Part shown: positions 16,845 through 25,112 of the stretch, one piece after another
Layout of the letters: each line of letters opens with the position of its first letter
Position numbering within the stretch: position 1 is the stretch's first letter
Assembly (NCBI GenBank): GCA_937891045.1
Contig: CALBEV010000113.1
Span: 1-25,112, forward strand
Origin: an uncultured Burkholderiales bacterium
GTDB taxonomy: Bacteria; Pseudomonadota; Gammaproteobacteria; Burkholderiales; Burkholderiaceae
DNA: 25,112 nt
Direction: 5' to 3'
Made by a program: the position numbers and the translations under genes
The notes under the pieces: model-generated
What the model was told of the DNA's origin: nothing
What the model saw: the letters and a program-made list of their open reading frames with translations, nothing else
The model's database searches: none

Positions 16845-17159
16845 ATGCAGTTCGCCGTGTTCGACAACCCGAGCCCCCAAAAACGCGATGTGTATCCGTA
16901 TGTGCTTGATATACAAAGTGATTTGCTGTCCGGCTTGCCCACCCGGATGGTGGTCCCGTTGGCGGTTCCAGCCGTCACGCCTGCGCAAATCCCGCGTCGC
17001 TTGTGTCCTTTGGTCTCGGTTCTCGGCCTGTCCTTGATGCTGGTGCCCTTTGAAGCCGCGCCTTTGGACAAGCGCTTGCTGAAAACAGAAGTGGCTTCGC
17101 TGGCCGACCGTTCAACCGACATCATTGCAGCCATGGACGCGGTCTTGAGCGGCATTTGA
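16845..17159 (+). CDS. ccdB: CcdB-family DNA gyrase toxin
   Basis: 104 aa, the canonical CcdB length (101-105 aa). The opening [40 protein letters not shown] (read in pieces: [15 protein letters not shown], then TRMVVPL) is diagnostic. The C-terminal helix ends [14 protein letters not shown], with the terminal W-G-I-like position replaced by S-G-I. CcdB binds GyrA and stalls gyrase on DNA, causing double-strand breaks unless its antitoxin is present. It begins 1 nt after the antitoxin stop and ends 19 nt before the next (broken) gene. Confidence 0.93.
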   Translation: MQFAVFDNPSPQKRDVYPYVLDIQSDLLSGLPTRMVVPLAVPAVTPAQIPRRLCPLVSVLGLSLMLVPFEAAPLDKRLLKTEVASLADRSTDIIAAMDAVLSGI

Positions 17160-17178
17160 CAAGCATTTGGCTTGAAAT

Positions 17179-17557
17179 ATGCTTTTATTGAACATGACCC
17201 TTTCAACTTGCCGCTTGCCGCTTTTGACCAGTTTGATCTGGGGCCTGAGCTTGGGCGCAGCCACGGCTGCCAACGAGCTGGCCCAAGTGGATGCCGGATC
17301 GGTCATGCGCCAAAGTGAGCAAAGCATCCGACCGCATTTGCCGGCCACCGACACCTTGCGGCTGCTCAGCCTGCCGCCGCCCATGCCGGTGACCGACCAA
17401 ATTCGGCTGCATGTGCGCTGGGTGTACTTTCAAGGCAACCACGAAAACCTTCACGGCCAAAGATATTCCGGCAGGGGCCTTCCCGCTGCAGCTCAAAGTG
17501 GGTGAGGGTGGGCAAGAAACCACCATGGTGATTCAAGAGCAAGACGCCAAGCGCTGA
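17179..17557 (+). pseudogene. Remnant resembling a two-partner secretion (FhaC/ShlB) transporter, frameshifted or fused
   Basis: From ATG 17179 a signal peptide-like stretch (about residues 1-30, ending ATA) is followed by NELAQVDAGSVMRQSEQSIRPHLP and LRLLSLPPPMPVTDQIRLHVRWVYFQGN, the pattern of the start of a POTRA-bearing TpsB transporter (a Gln/Pro-rich helix, then xVxxxxFxGN). The family normally has ~550-600 aa, but the frame stops at 17505 after 108. A different frame carries a protein-like tail, KTFTAKDIPAGAFPLQLKV through QDAKR, ending with TGA at 17555-17557. This suggests a deletion or frameshift joining two gene ends. I did not recognise the tail. Confidence 0.45.
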
Positions 17558-17630
17558 TGCAAAACGCTGAAGCCATCACAGGCGCAGCCAAGGCAGCTCA
17601 GGCTTTGTTGAATGCACTTCAATGAACGAA

Positions 17631-19536
<1,906 letters not shown>

Positions 19537-19540
<4 letters not shown>

Positions 19541-20301
19541 GCGTTGGCCTCACCCAAGTAAGCGGCTTGCACCTTGGCATCCTCGCGAATGGCTTGGGGC
19601 GTGCCGGTGGCAATGACGGTGCCATTCACCATCACGGTCAGCACATCGGCCAAGGCAAACACGGCGTCCATGTCGTGCTCGACCAGCAACATGGCATGGT
19701 CCTTTTTCAATGCTTGCAACAATTGCACCATGGTGTCGGCTTCAGCAGCACCCATGCCTGCCAGTGGTTCGTCGAGCAACAACACATCGGGTTCGGTGGC
19801 CAAGACCATGGCGATTTCCAATTGGCGTTGAATACCGTGGCTCAGGATGGCGGCGGTTTTGTCGCGAACTGCGGCCAAGCCAGCCAGTTTCAAGGCGCGT
19901 TCTGCGCGAGCCACCACGGAAGGATTGCGGTCTGCGCGGGTGAACCAGGACAGCGGATTGAAGGGTGCATGGGCGTCACGCGCCTGCGCTGCCAACATCA
20001 AATTGTCCCAAACGGTCAGCGGCAAGAACACATTGGTTTTTTGATAGCTGCGCCCCAAACCCTGCAAAGACAAGCGGTGGTGTGGCCAGCCTGTGACCGA
20101 TTGGCCTTTGAGCCACAACTCGCCGCTGCTGGCTGCAATATCGCCGCTGAGCAAATGGGTGAGCGTGGTTTTACCCGCACCATTGGGCCCAATGACGGCA
20201 TGCAATTGGTCTTTGAACAAGGACAGCGACACATCGTTCACGGCCAGCAAGCCGCCAAAGCGTTTGCTCAAACCTTTGGCTTGCAACAAGGCATCAGTCA
20301 T
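19537..20301 (-). CDS. livG: Liv-type ABC transporter ATP-binding protein LivG
   Basis: 254 aa. Walker A GPNGAGKTTLT, and SHGIQRQLEIAMVLATEPDVLLLDEPLAGMGAAE gives a degenerate signature with Walker B; the long insert with RNPSVVARAERAL is typical of LivG. It pairs with LivF in powering the permease. The ATG at 20301 overlaps the livM stop by 8 nt, and the gene ends in a 4-nt overlap with livF. The signature LSHGIQRQLE replaces the common LSGGQ, which is normal for LivG. Confidence 0.94.
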
Positions 20302-21277
20302 CTTGTTTCCTTGATCGCAGCAAGCCCATCAGGCCTTGAGGCGCAATGATGACCACCAACACAATGAGTGAACCCATCCACAGTTGCCAGTGCTTGCCCA
20401 AGTCAAAGCTGCCCACCTTGGGCAGGTCTTTGAACATGTGCATGAACAACTCGAACCCAAAGGCGCCGATGAGGGCACCAGCCACATTGCCCATGCCGCC
20501 CAAGATGACCATCATGATGGCGTGGGCGCTCATGTGAAAACCCATCAACTCAGGGTTCACATAACCGGTCTGGGCACCCCACAAATAACCCGCCAAACCA
20601 GCCAAGCCGCCAGCCACGGTGAAGGCGGTGAGTTTGTAACTGAAGCTGGCATAGCCCAAGGCTTGCGTGCGGTGTTCATTCAAACGAATGCCGTTCAAGG
20701 TGCGGCCAAAGGGGCTCCAGAGCAAACGGCGCAAAAACCAATAAACCAAGAGCATGCAGCCTAAGGTGAAGTAATAGAGCACCAGTTTGTTTTCAAGGTC
20801 CATGCCCAAACCCGCAGGGCGCACATTGATGTAAACGCCGTCAGAACCACCCAAGCCTTTGTTGTCAAAGAACAGGTAATAGAGCATTTGGGCAAACGCC
20901 ATGGTGACCATGATGAAGTAAATGCCTTGGGTTCGCACCACAAAAAAACCAATCACCAAGGCCACCAAAGCCGAAGCCAAGACAGCCAAGGGCAGGGTGG
21001 TGAGGATGTTGGCCCCCGCATCCGCAGGCGACATGAACGCCAACACATAACCAGCCAAACCAAAGTAGGCGGCGTGTCCCAGCGACACCAAACCCGTGAT
21101 GCCTTGCAACAAATCGAGGCTCATGGCAAAGATGGCCAAGATCATCATGCGGGTGACCATCTGGGTGTAGAAGTCTTGTCCCGCAAACGGGAAGGCCAGC
21201 AAGGCCAAGAGTCCCAAAGCCAACAGCAGTTGCACACTGCGCGGCAGGGTTTCAAGATGGGCTTGAGGTGCGCTCAT
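20294..21277 (-). CDS. livM: Liv-type ABC transporter permease LivM
   Basis: 327 aa from ATG 21277; the open frame further upstream covers livH in another frame. There are about nine hydrophobic helices with GITGLVSLGHAAYFGLAGYVLAF near residue 65-90 and ILGGMGNVAGALIGAFGFELFM near 260-280, the conserved LivM signatures. It forms the translocation channel with LivH. It overlaps livG by 8 nt and livH by 4 nt (ATGA). Confidence 0.93.
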   Translation of the reverse strand: MSAPQAHLETLPRSVQLLLALGLLALLAFPFAGQDFYTQMVTRMMILAIFAMSLDLLQGITGLVSLGHAAYFGLAGYVLAFMSPADAGANILTTLPLAVLASALVALVIGFFVVRTQGIYFIMVTMAFAQMLYYLFFDNKGLGGSDGVYINVRPAGLGMDLENKLVLYYFTLGCMLLVYWFLRRLLWSPFGRTLNGIRLNEHRTQALGYASFSYKLTAFTVAGGLAGLAGYLWGAQTGYVNPELMGFHMSAHAIMMVILGGMGNVAGALIGAFGFELFMHMFKDLPKVGSFDLGKHWQLWMGSLIVLVVIIAPQGLMGLLRSRKQDD

Positions 21278-22137
21278 TGTTTGAACAAGCCTTCTGGTTT
21301 GTAGAGCAAGACCAAGGCCATCAGCACATAGACCAACATGCTGGCGAACTGCGGCAGCAGCACCTTGCCAAAGGTATCGACCAAGCCCACCAGCAAGGCA
21401 GCGGTGAGGGCGCCAAGCACCGAACCAATACCGCCAATCACCACCACCACAAAGCACATGATCAGCACTTGCGAGCCCATGTAAGGGTAGACACTGGACA
21501 AGGGTGCGATCAGCATACCTGCCAAAGCGGCCAAAGCCACACCCATGGCAAACACCAACGCATGCAATCGCACAATGTTCACGCCCATGGCCTGGGCCAT
21601 GTCACTGTTGAACGCGCCTGCACGAATCTTCATGCCCAGTTTGGTTTTGCTGATCAGCAACCACAGGCCCAAAGCCAGCGCGGAGCAAATGGCCAGCATG
21701 AACAAGCGATAAGCAGGGTAAGACAAGGTGTCGGTCAACTTGATCGACCAATCCAACACCTCAGGGATGCCCACACTGTGCACATCGTCGCCCCACAACA
21801 TGGAGCGCAATTCTTCAAAGATGTAAATCAGGCCAAAGGTAAGCAAGACTTGATCGAGGTGGCTGCGGTGGTAGAAATGTCTGAACAACAATTTTTCAAG
21901 CAACCAACCAAGGGCAATACTCAGGGCCGTGCCAACCACCACGGCCAGCGCCAAATTGCCCCATGCACCCGTGAGCGCATAAGCCAAATAAGCGCCCAGC
22001 ATGTAGAAACTGCCGTGCGCCAAATTGACCACACCCATGATGCCGAAGATCAGCGTCAGTCCGGCGGCCAGCAAAAAAAGCAGCAGGCCGTATTGAACGC
22101 TGTTGAGCAGCTGAATTGAAAAGTTAGCGAGATCCAT
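21274..22137 (-). CDS. livH: Liv-type ABC transporter permease LivH
   Basis: 287 aa from ATG 22137; an in-frame TTG 15 nt upstream lies inside livK and is not preferred. The N-terminus has the usual QLLNSVQYGLLLFLLAAGLTLIFGIMGVVNLAHGSFYMLGAY pattern (GLTLIFGIMGVVNLAHGSFY) of LivH permeases, and VVVIGGIGSVLGALTAALLVG near 230. Its ATG shares one base with the livK stop (TGATG), and its stop overlaps the livM start. Confidence 0.93.
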   Translation of the reverse strand: MDLANFSIQLLNSVQYGLLLFLLAAGLTLIFGIMGVVNLAHGSFYMLGAYLAYALTGAWGNLALAVVVGTALSIALGWLLEKLLFRHFYHRSHLDQVLLTFGLIYIFEELRSMLWGDDVHSVGIPEVLDWSIKLTDTLSYPAYRLFMLAICSALALGLWLLISKTKLGMKIRAGAFNSDMAQAMGVNIVRLHALVFAMGVALAALAGMLIAPLSSVYPYMGSQVLIMCFVVVVIGGIGSVLGALTAALLVGLVDTFGKVLLPQFASMLVYVLMALVLLYKPEGLFKQ

Positions 22138-23321
22138 CAACCCAGCTTGCAACCAGCACCTGAGTCAGACAAGGCTTTGGCAGCCACACCCAAGACGATG
22201 TTTTCTTTGCCCTTGACTTCGCGCAAATACATGTCTTGCACCGGGTTGTGTGCTTTGCTCATGGTCCATTGGCCACGCGGGCTGTCGATGACGGCGGCTT
22301 CCATGGCCGCATACAAGGCCTTTTTGTTGGACAAATCACCCTTCACAGCCGCAGCCCCTTGCAACAACAGTTGGCCAGCGTCATAGCCTTGAACCGCATA
22401 AACATCGGGTTGAATTTTGAAAGCCTTGGCATAGGCCAAGCGGAAGGCATCATTGCGTTTGGTGGCCAATGAGGTGCTGTAGTGCAGGGTGGTCATGATG
22501 CCTTGGGCAGCAGGTGCCAGTTCATCATCCAACAAACCTTCCGTCAAGAAACCTGAACCATACAGCGGAATTTTGCCTTTCAAACCGGCGGCCGCATAGT
22601 CGCGAATGAATTTGGCAGCGCCGCCCCCAGAGAAGAAGCAAGCCACAGCGTCAGGCTTGATGGACGCGATTTCAGTGAGCAAAGCTTGAAATTCAACATT
22701 CGGGAAAGGCAGGCCGAGTTCTTTCACAATGGTGCCGCCTGCGGCCAAATAGCCTTCTTTGAAACCTTCACCGGCTTCGTCACCGGCGGCGTATTTCCAA
22801 GTGATCCAGACAGCTTTTTTGTGGCCTTTGGCCATCATGGCTTTGCCCAAGGCCAGGGTCGGCTGACTGTTGGTGAATGAGGTGCGGAACACATTGGGTG
22901 CGCACAAGGCGCGGGTGGCAGCATGCATGCCTGCATTGGGAATGATGCACAGCACACCGGTTTCACGGGCGACTTTGTGGATACCCATTTGCACACCCGA
23001 GTGCACAGTCCCCACCAGCACGTCCACCTTGTCGCGTTGGACCAATTTGGATGCGTTTTCAACGCCCTTGGAAGGTTCCGACTCATCATCCACTTTGAAG
23101 TACTCGATGTCGCGACCGCCGAGTTTGTTGCCCTTTTCTTCCAAGGCCATGCGAAAACCGTTGTCACAGGCTTGGCCGAGTTGGGCAAACGTGCCGGTGT
23201 AGGGCAGCATCAAGCCGATGCGGATTTTGCTGTTTTGGGCATGGGCAGGGAGCAGAAGACCTGAGGATGCGGCACCCAGCAGGGCCGCGGAACGCGAGAG
23301 AACAAGTCGGCGAGTGGTCAT
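22137..23321 (-). CDS. livK: Periplasmic substrate-binding protein of the Liv-type transporter
   Basis: 394 aa from ATG 23321, with AGGAG 8 nt upstream; the longer frame to 23420 contains the next gene's stop region and is rejected. A signal peptide begins MTTRRLVLSRSAALLGAASS and is probably cleaved after AHA, before QNSKIRIGLMLPYTGTFAQLG. The double-arginine could fit the Tat route but the motif is loose. The body is a type I periplasmic binding domain (Peripla_BP_6, leucine-binding-like). It delivers the ligand to LivHM. Context in an operon with a benzoate-CoA ligase and pobA suggests an aromatic acid rather than an amino acid; this is inference. Confidence 0.9.
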   Translation of the reverse strand: MTTRRLVLSRSAALLGAASSGLLLPAHAQNSKIRIGLMLPYTGTFAQLGQACDNGFRMALEEKGNKLGGRDIEYFKVDDESEPSKGVENASKLVQRDKVDVLVGTVHSGVQMGIHKVARETGVLCIIPNAGMHAATRALCAPNVFRTSFTNSQPTLALGKAMMAKGHKKAVWITWKYAAGDEAGEGFKEGYLAAGGTIVKELGLPFPNVEFQALLTEIASIKPDAVACFFSGGGAAKFIRDYAAAGLKGKIPLYGSGFLTEGLLDDELAPAAQGIMTTLHYSTSLATKRNDAFRLAYAKAFKIQPDVYAVQGYDAGQLLLQGAAAVKGDLSNKKALYAAMEAAVIDSPRGQWTMSKAHNPVQDMYLREVKGKENIVLGVAAKALSDSGAGCKLG

Positions 23322-23352
23322 TGGTTGAACTCCTGAAAAGGGGACAATTTTT

Positions 23353-24930
23353 TTATTGTGAAGCGCGCAGTTTATACCTCTGAATTTTGCCAGTGGCGGT
23401 TTTCGGCAAATCAGGCACAAATTCCACCCATCGTGGGTATTTGTAGGGAGCCAATTGGGATTTCACGTGGGCTTTCAATCCAGCCTCGTCCAAATGCTTG
23501 TCTTGCTTGAGAACCACATAAGCTTTGGGCTTGGTCAATCCGTCTTCATCCGACACGCCAATCACAGCCGCTTCCAAAACGCTGGGATGGGTCATGATCG
23601 AGGCCTCTACTTCAAAGGGCGAAACATAAATACCGCCCACCTTCAACATGTCGTCAGTGCGCCCGCCATAGGTGAAAAAACCATCGGCGTCCCGACTGTA
23701 TTTGTCGCCGCTGCGGGTCCATTCGCCAGCAAAGGTGTGCTTGGTTTTCTCGCGGTTGTTCCAGTACATGATGGCCGAGGAGGGGCCGCAAATTTGCAAC
23801 TCGCCCAATTCACCATCGGCGCATTCTTCGCCTTCATCATTCACCAATCTGAGGTGGTAGCCAGGGACCACTTCACCCGTGGTGCCGTAGCGCACCCGAC
23901 CGGGACGGTTCGACAAAAAGATGTGCAGCATTTCGGTCGAGCCAATGCCATCCAAAATATCCACGCCATAGTCTTGCTGCCACTTCTTTCCAATTTCAGC
24001 AGGCAAGGCCTCGCCTGCGCTGGTGCACACGCGTAAATTCAGCTTTTGTGCCGGGGGGCGCTGGTTTTGTGCCAACAAACTTGCAAACAAAGTTGGCACC
24101 CCGTAAAACACCGTGGGCTGGTGTTTTTCGAGCAAGCCAAACACCTCGGTGGGTGTGGGGCGAGCACTCAGCAGCACGGTGGTGGCGCCTACAGTCAGGG
24201 GAAAACTCAGGGCGTTGCCCAAACCATAAGCAAAGAACAATTTCGCGGCAGAAAACACCACATCGTTTTCTTGCAATCCCAGCACCGCACGGCCATACAA
24301 CTCAGCGGTTTGCACCACATGGCTGTGAAGATGCAATGTGCCTTTGGGCGACCCGGTAGAACCGCTGGAGTACAACCAAAAACAAACATCATCGGCCAGG
24401 GTGTGAGAGGGCTCTTGCAGTGGACTGGACTGGCGCAATAGGTTGTCAAAGCTGACACCTGGCGTGCTGTCATCGCCTCCATCGACAATGATCTGTTTCA
24501 AACCCATCAAGTTGGGCAACAGGGGTTCGAACACAGGCCACAAAGCCTTGGACACGAGCAAACCCTGTGCCCGTGAATCGCGCAACATGAAGTCGTAATC
24601 GTCGGTGGTGAGCAGCGTGTTGACTGCAATGGGCACCACGCCAGCCAAGATGCAACCCAAGAAAGCCACTGGCCAATGCAAACCATCATGCATGCACAAC
24701 AAAACCCGTTGCTCTTGAATGAAGCCTTGGTCCAGCAAGCCTTGGGCAAACCGGTGTGCCCTGTCTGACAACTGGGCATACGTCAACGTCTCTAGCGTCA
24801 AGCCGTCGACATAGGCGACTTTGTCACTGCGATTCGAATGACGCCCCAGCAGATCGCAAGCGGCGTTGTATTCCCGCGGAATGACGACCAGTGGTGGGCT
24901 GACAGTGTGATCGGAGTGACTCAGGTGCAT
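23353..24930 (-). CDS. bclA: Benzoate-CoA ligase family protein
   Basis: 525 aa from ATG 24930 (an in-frame TTG 15 nt upstream is weaker). It is an AMP-forming acyl-CoA synthetase: phosphate loop YSSGSTGSPKGTLH near 190-204, GIGSTEMLHIF near 330, SGDKYSRDADGFFTYGGRTDDMLKVGGIYVSPFEVE about 405-440, and C-terminal KTATGKIQRYKLR with the catalytic lysine at 515. Length, and the N-terminal NAACDLLGRH and STEMLHIFLSN blocks, resemble BclA/BadA benzoate-CoA ligases. The reaction is benzoate (or related aromatic acid) + ATP + CoA to the aryl-CoA. The liv transporter genes follow, 31 nt downstream. Substrate specificity (benzoate vs 4-hydroxybenzoate) cannot be read from sequence. Confidence 0.88.
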   Translation of the reverse strand: MHLSHSDHTVSPPLVVIPREYNAACDLLGRHSNRSDKVAYVDGLTLETLTYAQLSDRAHRFAQGLLDQGFIQEQRVLLCMHDGLHWPVAFLGCILAGVVPIAVNTLLTTDDYDFMLRDSRAQGLLVSKALWPVFEPLLPNLMGLKQIIVDGGDDSTPGVSFDNLLRQSSPLQEPSHTLADDVCFWLYSSGSTGSPKGTLHLHSHVVQTAELYGRAVLGLQENDVVFSAAKLFFAYGLGNALSFPLTVGATTVLLSARPTPTEVFGLLEKHQPTVFYGVPTLFASLLAQNQRPPAQKLNLRVCTSAGEALPAEIGKKWQQDYGVDILDGIGSTEMLHIFLSNRPGRVRYGTTGEVVPGYHLRLVNDEGEECADGELGELQICGPSSAIMYWNNREKTKHTFAGEWTRSGDKYSRDADGFFTYGGRTDDMLKVGGIYVSPFEVEASIMTHPSVLEAAVIGVSDEDGLTKPKAYVVLKQDKHLDEAGLKAHVKSQLAPYKYPRWVEFVPDLPKTATGKIQRYKLRASQ

Positions 24931-24963
24931 GAGAATGGCTGGCAAGCATGGCGCGAAAGATGA

Positions 24964-24992
24964 AGATTATTGCTTACGGATGCATGAATCAA
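24964..24992 (-). promoter_or_regulatory. Weak candidate promoter of the aromatic operon
   Basis: On the - strand TTGATT (-35, 24987-24992) and TAATCT (-10, 24964-24969) are 17 nt apart. It matches consensus only partly, as expected for an activated or tightly controlled promoter. The leader to ATG 24930 would be about 25-30 nt. Confidence 0.4.
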
Positions 24993-25010
24993 AATGCATA
25001 TTTGCATGAA
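24980..25010. promoter_or_regulatory. TGCA-site cluster upstream of the benzoate-CoA ligase gene
   Basis: Three TGCA sites at 24981-24984, 24995-24998 and 25003-25006 lie across and upstream of the proposed -35. TGCATGAA occurs twice (24981-24988 and 25003-25010) exactly 22 bp apart, and ATGCA-N4-TGCAT (24994-25007) is an inverted repeat. BzdR/BoxR repressors of benzoate genes in Azoarcus are known to use TGCA-containing repeats; the match here is suggestive, with different spacings. Confidence 0.45.
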
Positions 25011-25051
25011 CAGCCAAGCTGACCAAGTTTGTGCGGGTAGAATAGACCGAT

Positions 25052-25112
<61 letters not shown>

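Noticed and set aside
17557..17625. 22-codon ORF after the broken gene, sharing one base with its stop
   Set aside because: Too short, no ribosome site and no recognisable sequence; may be part of the same gene debris.
21268..22119. 283-codon + strand frame over livH
   Set aside because: The His/Gln-rich translation mirrors the hydrophobic codons of the permease; livH is firmly supported.
23322..23352. Separate promoter for livK between ligase and binding protein
   Set aside because: Only 31 nt are available and no -35/-10 pair is seen.

Overview
The window looks like a chromosomal stretch of a betaproteobacterium, most likely a member of the Comamonadaceae (Limnohabitans, Rhodoferax or Polaromonas-like). 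The reasons are the gene order nusA-infB-rbfA-truB-typA, moderately high G+C coding sequence, and an aromatic-acid Liv-type ABC operon with a benzoate-CoA ligase. This placement comes from gene content and protein style, not from a database search.

Region 1 (1-9688, + strand) is housekeeping. It holds the 3' part of nusA, then infB, rbfA, truB and typA in a tight translation-factor operon with short gaps or stop/start overlaps. After these come a 10-TM EamA/DMT permease, an overlapping enoyl-CoA hydratase/3-hydroxyisobutyryl-CoA hydrolase-like enzyme, and the 23S rRNA methyltransferase rlmB. rlmB converges with, and overlaps by 6 bp, the next block.

Region 2 (9683-17630) is an accessory patch with three different type II toxin-antitoxin modules in about 6.3 kb. 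(a) A Phd-like antitoxin and FitB-type PIN toxin sit on the - strand and run directly into a split (two half-size genes) chromate-transporter pair. (b) A ribbon-helix-helix-like antitoxin and a MazF/PemK toxin lie between copies of a 21-bp repeat. (c) A chimeric antitoxin (Phd-like head, CcdA-like tail) is paired with a CcdB toxin. Each module has a readable sigma-70 promoter with a palindrome or repeated motif on or beside the -10 or start site. Between and around them lie ygiQ (radical SAM), a short TPR gene that stops beside a repeat copy, a short CaiB/BaiF-type CoA-transferase with a triplicated 18-bp sequence at its 3' end, and a broken remnant resembling a two-partner secretion transporter.

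Region 3 (17631-25112) is one - strand operon, read from right to left: benzoate-CoA ligase, periplasmic binding protein, two permeases, two ATPases, 4-hydroxybenzoate 3-monooxygenase (pobA). Junctions inside liv overlap by 1-8 nt. The products would together import an aromatic acid and either activate it with CoA or hydroxylate it to protocatechuate. Upstream of the ligase is a cluster of TGCA sites around a weak promoter, then a divergent tRNA-Pro(UGG) gene cut off by the window edge.

I found no CRISPR array, rRNA, intact transposase or phage gene, and no convincing intrinsic terminator. The best candidates for something less ordinary are the TA-rich patch with its mirrored 21-bp repeats, the chimeric Phd/CcdA antitoxin, and the TGCA array in front of the aromatic operon.
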